Source: Ceraceosorus guamensis (taxonomy: Eukaryota > Basidiomycota > Exobasidiomycetes > Ceraceosorales > Ceraceosoraceae). From it: 64,000 bases of DNA. The translations under genes were made by a program, and so were the position numbers. The notes under the pieces were generated by a model. It made no database searches. It was not told the DNA's origin and saw nothing but the letters and a program-made list of their open reading frames with translations. This document shows, one piece after another, positions 46,549-57,491 of the stretch. Positions within the stretch are counted from its first letter, which is position 1; each line of letters begins with the position of its first letter. The DNA lies in contig NW_020289999.1 in assembly GCF_003144195.1 (NCBI RefSeq), positions 317,544-381,543 of the forward strand, written 5' to 3'.

Positions 46549-47545
46549 GCGGTCAATACCGCCCAACTTTACGCCGTCAGTGATTGCGACTCGCATCACC
46601 AGTAATTGGATTGCTTTGCTTTGATTCGTCTCGCGCACGACTGTTGTGGCTTTAGCTTCGTAGATGACGCAAAAGCTATAGACCAGTCGGATTGTAGGGA
46701 TATGTTTTACAACTTACGAGCGATCATGAGTACGCCGTGTGATCCTGTCGGAGCATGCTGCGTATATGTGTGTCTGGCACCCGTTTGTGAGGCAGCATGG
46801 CCACGTGGCACATCTGTGCGCACAAGCAGCGTGCTGCACGCGTCGGTTGACATGCACGCCTATATACGAGGGCTGACTTGACGCGCGCGCGCGCGCATCG
46901 ACCGCGCACAAACGCCGGACTGACCCGTCGCAAGCAGATGCTGGTCACAAGACAGTACCACCATCTCATTGTGGATCACAGTACGTAGGGGTGCGCCACT
47001 TCCCTTGCCAGCAGTTGCAGCAACGCTCAGTCCCTTTCAACTGGTCTTCTGCATCCAAGGCTTGCGCGCATCCCCCGCACCTCCCACCGCCCTTCTCGCC
47101 CTTGCGCTAGAGGCCGCTGGCTGCCAGGAAAACTCTTGCTACAAGAGTTTTCCCTCTCCCATCGGATCGAGTCAACGCACGTTTCTCGCTGCCATCCGCT
47201 CGCGGAAGGCTTTGCTGAGCAGTCATGACTGGTGAATATCGCTTACAGATTCGATTGGAGGTGCACGGGATGAGCTGGCCGCTGGTGCAGGTATGGTCGA
47301 GGTTTACGAGGGATGCGCATGGAGACCGCGCCTTTCAAGGGTTTGTCGGCGCGCGACGTGGATATGGGAACAGGGCGGGCAAAGGCAAGGCTAGATGCCC
47401 GCTTTTGGGCAATCGGGGTAGCTTGTAGAGCTGCGTGCGTTTTGGTCGGAATAGAATAGAATCCGGTTTACCAAATGGGACATTCTGCCCCTTTTGCCCA
47501 TTTTTGGTTGCAGTGACAGCGTACGAGGACTATTTGCAAAATTCG
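46549..47545. other. Intergenic region between the CipC-like gene and RPB2
   Basis: About 1 kb. Contains a CG dinucleotide tract at 46882-46896. A possible acceptor TTGCAG ends near 47515, just before an open run (TAYEDYLQNS) leading into the RPB2 start, so an upstream RPB2 exon is possible but was not found. Confidence 0.5.
46882..46896. repeat. CG dinucleotide repeat
   Basis: Alternating CG for about 15 bases, a sequence type capable of Z-DNA. Confidence 0.85.
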
Positions 47546-50500
47546 ATGCCGGGAGGCAAGGCGGGACAGGGATACGATGCTGATGAAGCGATGCGCCAGT
47601 CGCAGTACGACGTAGAGAAGGAAGACTATGGCGATGAGGACGATGAGATTCAACCGGAGTCTTTGTGGGACGTCATCCGCTCCTTTTTCGACGAAAATGG
47701 TCTCGTGCAGCAGCAATTGGCAAGCTTCAACGAATTCGTCGGCAACACTATTCAAGATGTTGTGGAGGAAGTCGGAAGCATCACGTTGGAACAGACGGAT
47801 CAGCATACGTTGACAGAGGGCGATAGGACCGTGAGTGGCACCTTGGGGCGACTCGTCGAGAGGCACTTCGTGTGCGGGTGCGGTGGCGAATACGAATTCG
47901 GCGTCTCAGGAGTGATGTCGTTGCTGAAATACAGGCTCGCATTGTATGCAGCGCCGATACGAGATCTCCTTTGGACAAATCTACCTGGCCAGACCTACAA
48001 TGACCGAGTCCGATGGTAGTTCAGCAGAGATGATGCCTCAAGAAGCGCGACTGCGCAACCTCACGTGAGTCGAGGCGGATTCAGCAGCTGCTCACGCTGC
48101 TTCTGGACTTCCCTCACTAACACGCGCCACATCCGGCTTCGCGTGATTCCCGGACAGATACTCTGCTCCCATGTTCATGGACATGCGTCAGCGAAAGCTG
48201 GTCCAACATCCCACTCGGCTTGATCGTGCTACAGGAGATCCACTCTGGATCCCAGAAGATGACGAAGACCCAGATGAGCCTTTGGAAGCCCAGAAGATCT
48301 TCATCGGAAAGGTAAGCTCGACCCAGTCTCCTCGCACTCTCCATCGTACTGATCTGTGTCCCTCTGTCTTCACCAGGTGCCGATCATGCTCAAATCCAAG
48401 TATTGTTGGTTGCGCAATGTGGACGAGACTCAGTCATACCACATGAAGGAGTGTCCACTGGACTCAGGTGGCTACTTCGTCATAAACGGCTCCGAGAAGG
48501 TTCTCATCGCGCAAGAGCGCATGGCTGCCAATCACGTCTATGTCTTCACGAAACCTGCGCCTTCGGCTTTCAGTCATCTGGCGGAGATCCGCAGCGCAGT
48601 GGAGAAGGGTGGCAAGATCATTAGTTCGATGCAGATAAAGCTGTTCACTCGCGGCAAAGACAAAGGGACGCAAAACGCGATTCGCGCTACGCTCCCTTAC
48701 ATCAAGGAAGACATTCCGATCGTCATCGTATTCCGCGCCCTTGGGATTCTGCCCGATCGGGATATCATGCAGCATATTTGTTACGACGAGGGAGACACGG
48801 CCATGCTGGAGATGCTCAAGCCCTGTATCGAGGAAGCTTTCGCCGTGCAGGACAAGGAATCAGCGCTCACCTTCATTGGCAGACGCAATGGTAACGCAAA
48901 GAAGGACAAAGCTGACAAGGAGAAACCAAAAGTAGACAGATTCATGGCTCCCGCCAAGGCGCAGCAATTTGCAACGGACGTGCTGCAGAAGGAAATGCTG
49001 CCGCACATCTCAGTAGAGAGTGGGGCCGAAACAAAGAAGGCATACTTCTTCGGCTACATGGTCCACCGTCTTTTGCTCGCCGCCTTGGAGCGCAGAGAAA
49101 TCGACGATCGAGACCACTTCGGCAAGAAGCGACTCGATCTTGCTGGTCCTCTGTTGTCTGGATTGTTCCGCATGCTGTTCCGCAAGCTCACACGCGACAT
49201 ATACCGACACTTGCAAAAGTGTGTCGAAGAGCAGCGAGAATTCTTTTTGTCGTCTGCCGTCAAGTCCAGCACGATCACCAATGGTCTCAAGTACTCGTTG
49301 GCCACCGGAAACTGGGGAGACCCGAAGAACTCCAAGACGGTCCGTGCTGGCGTGTCGCAGGTGCTGAACAGGTACACTTTTGCCTCCACGCTTTCGCATT
49401 TGCGGCGCTGCAACACACCGATAGGTCGGGATGGTAAGATTGCAAAGCCTCGCCAACTGCACAACACTCATTGGGGCATGGTGTGCCCTGCCGAGACGCC
49501 GGAAGGTCAAGCTTGTGGCTTGGTAAAAAATCTCAGTCTTATGTCTCTCATTTCGGTGGGATCAGCGAGCTCTCCCATCATCGAGTTTCTCAGGGAGTTC
49601 GAGCTCGAAGGCGTGGAAGACATCAACAGAAGCGGTACCCAACCTACCAAGGTGTTCGTCAACGGCACGTGGACCGGCGTGCACAGAGAGCCCATCAAAC
49701 TTGTCCAGACGCTACGCGATTTGCGAAGAAAAGACGACATTACCATGGAGGTCAGCGTCGTCCACGATATTCGTGAAAAGGAGCTTCGTCTGTACACGGA
49801 CGCCGGACGTGTGCTGAGGCCGCTCTTCATCGTCAATGAGGACAAGTCACTCGCCATCAAGCAGAAGCACATTGATTGGCTGGAGAGTGGAACGGGCTAC
49901 AATCGCGAGGGCGAAGAAAGGGAGTGGAAGTGGCAGGCTTTGCTTCAGGAAGGACTCGTTGAGCTGCTGGACGCTGAGGAAGAGGAAACGGTCATGATCT
50001 GCATGAGTTCACAAGACCTCGAATTTTCCAAGGCGTATAACCAGAGGCCACATGCTTTCGAACGAGGCACTGAGATGGATCCTAGCGCACGTTTGGTATC
50101 TCTTCAAACGTTCTCGCACACGACTTGGACTCACTGCGAGATTCACCCCGCCATGATCTTTGGTATCTGCGCAAGCATTATCCCTTTCCCCGACCACAAT
50201 CAAAGTCCACGCAACGTTTATCGTAAGTTGGACACGAGATATTCGAACGATCCGTGCACAGAGCTCAATCTTGTTGCTTTTCTCCTGTTGACCTGCAGAG
50301 TCTGCAATGGGCAAACAGGCCATGGGCGTTTATTTGACCAATTACCAGATGCGTATGGACACGATGGCAAACATTCTCTACTATCCCCAAAGACCTCTTG
50401 CCACGACTCGATCCATGGAACATCTCAAGTTCAGGGAACTGCCTGCAGGGCAAAATGCCATTGTTGCCATTCTCTGCTACTCGGGCTACAACCAAGAAGA

Positions 50501-51714
50501 TTCGGTGATCATGAATCAATCGTCCATCGACAGAGGTCTTTTCCGAAGCTTCTATTATCGCACATACACCGACATGGAGAAGAAGAGTGGCGTGGTCGAG
50601 ATGGAGACCTTCGAGAAGCCCACTCGAGAGACCACAATCCGTCTGAAACACGGCACGTATGATAAGATTGACGCCGATGGTCTCTGCGCTCCTGGCACAC
50701 GTGTTTCCGGAGAAGACATTATTATCGGCAAGACTACGCCTCTTCCCGGCGATAGTGAAGAGCTTGGTCTTCGCAGCAAGCTGCATACGAAGCGCGACGT
50801 CAGTGTTCCTCTCAAGAGCACCGAAAGCGGCATCATCGACCAGGTTCTCGTCACGACGAACCAAGAGGGAGTGAAGTTCGTGAAGGTGCGCGTGCGCTCC
50901 ACCCGTGTGCCACAGACGGGAGACAAGTTCGCCTCGAGACATGGTCAGAAAGGTACCATCGGCATTACGTATCGTCAAGAGGACATGCCGTTCACTATCG
51001 AAGGTGTCACCCCGGACATCATCATCAATCCTCACGCCATTCCTTCCCGCATGACCATTGGACATCTGGTCGAGTGTCTGCTTTCCAAGGTAGCCACGCT
51101 ATCCGGACAGGAAGGTGATGCGACGCCCTTCACCGATCTCACCGTCGAAGCCGTCAGCAGCATTCTGCGCACTTTGGGATACCAATCTCGTGGCCTTGAG
51201 GTGATGTACAACGGGCACACGGGTCGAAAGCTGCAGGCACAGGTCTTCCTCGGCCCGACCTACTACCAACGTCTGAAGCACATGGTCGACGACAAGATCC
51301 ACTCGCGTGCTAGAGGCCCGGTGCAGATCCTTACCCGTCAACCTGTCGAAGGTCGTAGTAGAGATGGTGGTCTGCGTTTCGGTGAAATGGAGCGCGACTG
51401 CATGATCGCCCACGGTATGAGCGCTTTCCTCAAGGAGCGCATGTACACGGCTAGCGACGCGTACCAGATCCACGTCTGCGACTCGTGTGGCTTAATTGCG
51501 GTTGCCAACCTCAAGAAGAACATGTACGACTGCAGGTCTTGCAAGAACCGCACAGCCATTTCCAAAGTGAGTGACCGACGGAAACGGCGCGCTTTGTTGG
51601 AACGCCAGAGCATTGACCACTGTTTGCATTGCCGCGCAGATCTACATCCCTTACGCCGCCAAATTGCTCTTCCAAGAGCTGATGAGCATGGGCATCGCCA
51701 CTAGACTCTTCTGA
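47546..51714 (+). CDS. RPB2: RNA polymerase II second-largest subunit
   Basis: Six exons (47546-47830, 47952-48064, 48158-48311, 48377-50222, 50299-51566, 51640-51714) encode 1246 residues (yeast Rpb2: 1224). Rpb2 forms one side of the active cleft and the wall of RNA polymerase II. Landmarks in order: [20 protein letters not shown] at the N-terminus; [28 protein letters not shown]; the fork region [38 protein letters not shown] at about 860 with the conserved Glu-Asp near the active site; the hybrid-binding [15 protein letters not shown] and [28 protein letters not shown]; and a C-terminal zinc site (CDSCGL ... CRSCKN). The last 25-residue exon ends [10 protein letters not shown]. Every junction is in frame within conserved sequence. 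The start at 47546 is the least certain point. Confidence 0.97.
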
Positions 51715-52286
51715 TTTTTATTTGGACGCTCTTTCTGCGTTACCTTTGCCCCTCCCCCACGTGTTTCGTATCACGATCGCTAGATTAGTGGTACCGACCT
51801 GACGCAAGGCTGGAACCGGTTCTGGACTACATTGAAGGGAAGGGTTCTCCCGCTTCTACGCAAACCCAAAAAAAGAATATCATCACCGGGCCATCATCAA
51901 GTCGCCCCGCCTCCATCGCTGCATCATCCTCGTCGAGCCAAATCCGCCGCGACTGTACTTTACATTTTTGACCCACGCCTGCACCACCCCTACAATGCGG
52001 TCGATTCCGCATCGACTCACATCCATCGTAAACGAATCGCTTGCGCGGCAGCCTACGGGTGCCGATCGCAACCGACTGGGAAAATGCAAATCATAGCCAG
52101 GTTTTATTGCGTGTGGGTGAACGTCAAGAGACGAGCTTGCGAAATGCGTGCGACTGTGTTGTGCGCACGTCTTCGGGCGGTGGTGTACATGTTTTGTGAG
52201 TGACATGAGTTTGTCTGGCCGTCTTTTGTTGGGAAGACGCTACCTCTGAGATTGCACGGAAACCGAGTTGCAGAACGCATGCTTGC
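51715..52286. other. Convergent 3' region between RPB2 and RPS28
   Basis: 572 bases between two convergent stop codons. No gene was seen; both 3' untranslated regions must lie here. Confidence 0.6.
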
Positions 52287-53305
52287 TTAGCGCAGACGAC
52301 TAAAAGATAGAGGGCAAAGAGGAAAGGTCCATCAATTCGATGCGCTACTTTGGGAGTGCGGAGGAGAAGTGTCAAAAAGACTCACCGTGCCTCACGCTCG
52401 GACTCGAGCAATGCAAGAATGTCATCGACCTTGCAAGGACCCTTGACGTTTCGGATGATGCTTCGGCTAGCGTCGTCCATCATCTCGACTCGGACCTGAA
52501 TGACCTGACCTCTAGAACCGGTGCGGCCCATCACCTTGACCACCTATTCGCCGAAAGCAAGAGCGAGCGCAAGAACTATGTCAGCTTCGTATGTCAGAAG
52601 CCATGCGGGCACGTAAAGGGACTGAGCACGGGAATTCCGACCATGGTCATGGTGACTGGCCGGAAGCGCTTGAGCGCCCGGCGCCTTCGCTCAACGCTAG
52701 AGGGTGCCATGCTACCGCATTCTCTCCGCCGCCTCACTTGTATATCCCTTCGACTGCACAAAGCCCAAACTTTGCGCGTAGTCCCTCACTTCCTGGCGAC
52801 CGCAGTCCGTTGCTGCGAGGTGCGTCCTACATCGCTGCTTCAAGCACCGTGTTGGGCATGCAACAGCGCAAGGAACGAGCCTCCGCAAGGTCTTCGGCGG
52901 CGAGAATTTCTGGGACACGATACAAAGCTACAACACCGTGCTAGACCTTGTCTTGCCTTTGAAGCTCTGCCGATGAGCCCTTGCTACTATCTCGAAGGTC
53001 CCCCCGCCTTGCCCTCAGCATACTACATGGGCACCCCTGAAAAGGGGTCCGGTCCAGCCACCTTCCTCCTTCGCCACAAAAGGGTCCCGCTCTCGGTCGT
53101 GCGCATCGCGAGCACCAGCGCAATGACACCATCCATGCTGCAGACTACCGGGCCCATAAAGCGCGGACGGAGATCCCGACTAAGGCTGAATACTGACCTT
53201 GGCGAGTTTGACTGAAAAGGACAGAGAGTCAATAGGTCAGCATGTTGAAAGTGTACGTTGCAAATGAGACACGCAGTACACACCTGTTGTCTTTGAGGAC
53301 TCCAT
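52287..53305 (-). CDS. RPS28: 40S ribosomal protein eS28
   Basis: Four exons (53305-53284, 53211-53198, 52543-52386, 52299-52287) encode 68 residues, one more than yeast Rps28. The coding exons are tiny at both ends (22, 14, 158 and 13 bases). The protein reads MESSKTTVKLAK, then [33 protein letters not shown] and ends ESEREARRLR, the invariant C-terminus of the family. eS28 sits at the platform of the small subunit near the mRNA exit. The second intron is 653 bases (53197-52544), by far the longest in the window for such a small gene; its donor is GTCAGT and a GCTGAC branch site lies shortly before the acceptor. A 291-codon open frame on the opposite strand is a shadow. The gene shares a promoter with RPS5. 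Confidence 0.95.
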
Positions 53306-53817
53306 CTTCGATTACGATCGACTGTGCAGCGTAGGTGTATCCAGAAGTACTCGAAGAGTGTTGTGCGAGTAGTGAGGTCAGTGTGAGGGTCGGTGTCGTA
53401 GATGACAGGGGGTTTGAGTGATCAACTTGGCTCACGATGTCTGTGGCCTGCAGCCACGCGGGCTTCTCAGGCTTGCATCCGACTGCGCCGCACCGCGCGG
53501 CACCACGCTTGTCAGCCAGGCCGCCCTCATGGCCGCAGCTTCCTGCATGCAGACTTCTCGCGCGAAATTCGCGCGTGAGGCTGACGCACAGGGCCACGTG
53601 GTTTCTTCCCTGACGGACGCGCGATGCAGCGGCATGTACACGGAGCTTCTCGAGCTGCCACTCGGGGTCAAGCCGTAGCACCTCACACATTCCAGCACCA
53701 ACACCTACCACCTAGAACCGACACATTGCGCTTCGACGCTTACCTTCACGTCAACACAGCAAGCGGCTGCCTCAGGATCTTCTACTTGGATAACCGGCAC
53801 ATCCCATACCAATTAAA
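53306..53817. promoter_or_regulatory. Bidirectional ribosomal-protein promoter (RPS28/RPS5)
   Basis: 512 bases lie between the ATGs of two divergent small-subunit ribosomal protein genes, so both promoters must be here and may share elements. I could not identify a specific factor site by eye. No open frame here looks real. Confidence 0.6.
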
Positions 53818-54948
53818 ATGGCTCGTCAAGGTGTTCCCAAGGACATCGCTGCCCTCTCTCTCCCCAACCAGGGCTCTGTCAAGGTGCGCATCTTTGGGCA
53901 GGCTAGCTGGTCTCTCGGCAGATAGGTGGATGACGGGGGAGTCATACATTAGCAGGGAGGCAGCGACCTGGGTCACCAGGCGAAGTGTGGTGTGCAGCAA
54001 ACGCGCACCGCAAGTCGGCTGGTATTTCTCACGAGGGCCTCGTGCTTGGGACTGGGCTGCGGTCCCAAACGGGGACTTACAGAAGCAGCACTGAGCTGCA
54101 AGATTGCACGGTTCACGGTGCAGCGTGGAGGATGGAGGTTTGGCGGCTTGCTAGGGCTTTAGCGCTCCACTGCAGAGGATTACTGTACGGGATGGGGATG
54201 AAGATATCAGTGTGCCCCTTGAATGCTCGAGGGCTCCAAGCTGACGCGATGATCTCACCCATTTGCAGCTCTTTGGCAAGTGGGACTTCACAGAGGTTGA
54301 GGTCAAGGACATCTCCCTCACCGATTACATTCAGCTCCGTCACGCTGTCTACACCCCTCACACTGCTGGCCGATATGCCAAGAAGCAGTTTCAAAAGGCC
54401 AACCAGCCCATCGTCGAGCGATTGGTCAACGCGTGAGTATCAGCCGCTTAGAGTGCAGGGCATGTAGTGATTGTTCAACTCGGCTGTTGAGGGGTGGCTG
54501 GCATGACATGCAGCCCGAAGTTGTCGCTTACCCAGCTCGAGTGATCTCGATTCGCAGTCTGATGATGCACGGTCGCAACAACGGAAAGAAGCTTATGGCA
54601 GTGCGCATCGTCGCTCACGCTTTCGAGATCATCAACCTCCTCACCGATGCCAACCCCATTCAAATTCTTGTCGACGCCATCGTGAACACTGGTCCTCGTG
54701 AAGACTCTACCCGTATCGGCTCTCAAGGAACTGTCAGGCGTCAAGCTGTTGATGTCAGTCCCTTGCGCCGTGTCAACCAGAGCTTGACTCTGATCACCAC
54801 CGGTTGCCGCGAGAGCGCTTTCCGCAACGTCAAGAGCATCGCAGAATGCCTCGCCGATGAGCTCATCAACGCCGCCAAGGGCTCTTCCAACTCTTACGCC
54901 ATCAAGAAGCGTGACGAGGCTGAGCGTGTTGCTCGCTCTAACCGATAA
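53818..54948 (+). CDS. RPS5: 40S ribosomal protein uS7
   Basis: Three exons (53818-53883, 54269-54432, 54558-54948) encode 206 residues, the size expected for a fungal Rps5 lacking a long N-terminal extension. uS7 binds 18S rRNA in the head of the small subunit and contacts tRNA at the exit site. Motifs: [91 protein letters not shown] and the C-terminal [21 protein letters not shown] segment, with the Arg-Ser-Asn-Arg end that approaches the mRNA. Intron 1 is 385 bases; I looked in it for C/D or H/ACA boxes and found nothing convincing. Intron 2 is 125 bases. Head-to-head with RPS28. Confidence 0.97.
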
Positions 54949-57491
54949 AGGGCTTTTGTTCTTCTTCTGGGATGGATTTTTGGAGAGGGCTCGTATTGGC
55001 TACGTTGCAGGAGACTGGCGCGAATAGATGCACTTGCTCCACAATAGCTGATGACGCGACTGGTTTTGGTCTGCGTGTATGCGCAGATCCAGGCTTGACG
55101 CGAGGGCATCGAACTGGGTGTCGCTGTCTCTCCATAACTGCAGACCGGACAAATGTACTCAAGACTTTTCTGCGCATGGTGGAGCATCACCACGCCGTCT
55201 GCCTTCTCCCGACTTCTTCTTTTGTCACTTTTTCCCATCCCCTTTCTGGACGCTCATTCAGCATGAGCGTCCACTATGCATGTATACGTTCACGAGTGTC
55301 TCACGCCCCAACCCCATGCAACACACAGCAAACTCACAAAAGAAATCAAGAATCTACCGATATAGCCTGCGGTAGACGCACGTGCTTGCTGTGGGGGCGT
55401 AGATGACGAGCGCGAAAGCGATTGGAAGAGCCGAACACCGCCTCTTCGTGCCAGGACATCCAAGTCGTGCGGGTCACTTGTGAGTGCTGGCCATCTGCCA
55501 GTTTCGGAGAGTGGCGCATATCGTAGCCAGATGCGAAAGCTGCACACCTGATCGGTTCCGCGATGCGAGCGGAGCGGTCATCGCGTGGTGAGCGTGGTGA
55601 GCATTATTCCAGTCAACTATTGCTTGCGGTTTCGGCTGGACCTGCGGATACTCGCGCAAGAGGCCTTGAGACGAGGCGACTGACAGAAGAGTTTCGATGC
55701 AAAAGCCTGGCTGACGGGAAAAGGCGGCGGCGCCACCACACATCACCCGCAGTGCAGGCATTCGTCAAGGCGGAGCGTGGAAAGGTTCGATTGAGACCAT
55801 CCACTCCCCACGACGAGTCAATGGCTTGCTGAAGGTCTTGCATCAGTCAATCGTGAAGCGTGACAGCCGAGGTGCGGATCCAATCAAGGGTGGAAAATTC
55901 ATCACGAGCCACACTTCTACGTCGGACGCGGCTATGCCGTGTTGATGCATCACAGCTCGACGAAGAATTGCCTAATAGTCGTGAGTGCGAGTGCCTGATG
56001 TGTATCCGAGCCTGCAGCCCAAGAGTGACTAGATTCACAATTTTCGAAAGCCTGCGATCGACCGCTTCCGCCTCTCATCATACTCGGCGAGATGTGCGAA
56101 AAGCTGCGGCTTTGCTGAGTCAGTCTGCTGCTCTCTTTGACAGTTGCATGCGCACCTGATTTGAGTGTGCGCGAAGCATTGCGTACAAGCTGACCGGGGC
56201 TAACGGTGAGAGTCTCTGACCCGTGCTGGGCTTGCGGTTCAGCTCAGTCGAGCGTCAGAGGCTGGCGGATCCGGACGATGCGGGTGCGTCACGGTTCGTG
56301 ATTAGCATCGTCGATCCAGCGTGACATTCCCAGGGCAGATTGCTGTTCGCGTGCTGGCGATCAAGCTATAGGCACTTGTGACGCCTTACTCCAATCATCG
56401 TGAATCACAAACATCTCCGAGTCGATCGAAGTCATCGCTTGGTGGCGTGCTCGACACACGCAAGTGATGAAAGGCACGTTTTTTGCACGATGCTACTACT
56501 ATGACTTTGGACCCCCTGACCATGGCTTTATCATGATCGATGTGAGGATGATCCTGCGATCCTGAATGATGTTGGAACACATTGCTTGCGTTCGGAGCAG
56601 GTGCATGGCGATCGCAATGCTGCATGCTCGATCCTGCTACTGAGAATGTGATTCGTCTTGAGCGCCCACGCTGGTGGTGTTGGCGGCGGAGAGCTGGAGC
56701 TGGCTGCGACGAGGCGTGTGGACTGTGAAAGCACCAGCTAGGTCACGAATCATCAATCAAACGAATCAGTGAATGTGAAAGTACGAGAGAGTGAAGCAGC
56801 AGAGGCTCGGCCGCGGATCGACTCGCGGCGGGCCGACTTTAGTGCCGGGCGCCGTTTTTGCCGGTCTGACTGCTTGCATGCCCTGCCTGCCTGCCGCCTG
56901 CCTTCATACGCGGCTAATGTCAGTCGTGAGTGGTGAGTTGCGTGCGTCCCTGCCATGATCGAGCCATCCATGTGCTGCTAGCCTAGCCATATGCCGCCAA
57001 CAGCAACACCGGTTGCATAGAACTCGTGATTATTCACGTACGATTGGGGCGAGGCGAATCACGACCATACGCATCAATAATAGTGGGACACTCACCTCTG
57101 TCTTTTGCTGCGGAGGCGAATCGCTGATCCCAGCACTGCACGACCTTCTCCTTGAAATCAAAGCCTCCTCGGCCTCCTGCACTCGAGCTCGAGCCTTGTC
57201 AGAGACTCTAAGCGGCCCCGCCGTCTGCATCCTGCCGCCCTGCGATGCTGTCTGCGCGTACCACATTATTGGACAAAAGTTGATGACGACGCCCCCCCCC
57301 CCCCCATCGCGCTCGTCGCTTGCGTGCAGACTCATTTCAGTCACACTCGGTGTGGAAGGAGCTCGGGTCACGGCGTCATCATCGCAACTGTCGCATCTGG
57401 AACCTGTATAGCTGCTTTACGGAATCGCAGGGCACGTCAGCAATTACGCCTCATCTCAGTAGGCAAGTGAAACACTGGCCGTACCAACAGC
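54949..57491. other. Intergenic, no gene recognised
   Basis: About 2.5 kb between RPS5 and the bZIP gene. Contains degenerate palindromes at about 56398-56408 and 57023-57038, half-sites near 56742 and 56928, and a poly-C tract (57292-57305) about 190 bases before the bZIP start. Open frames are short and overlap. Confidence 0.55.
57292..57305. repeat. Poly-C tract
   Basis: About 14 consecutive C residues in the upstream region of the bZIP gene. Confidence 0.9.

Noticed and set aside
52340-53215. 291-codon open frame on the plus strand
   Set aside because: It lies antisense over the well-supported RPS28 gene and its introns, has no recognisable domain, and is explained as a shadow of GC-rich sequence.
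53884-54268. Intronic snoRNA in the first RPS5 intron
   Set aside because: GATGA- and CTGA-like words are present, but not in the spacing or order of C/D boxes, and no H/ACA pair was convincing.
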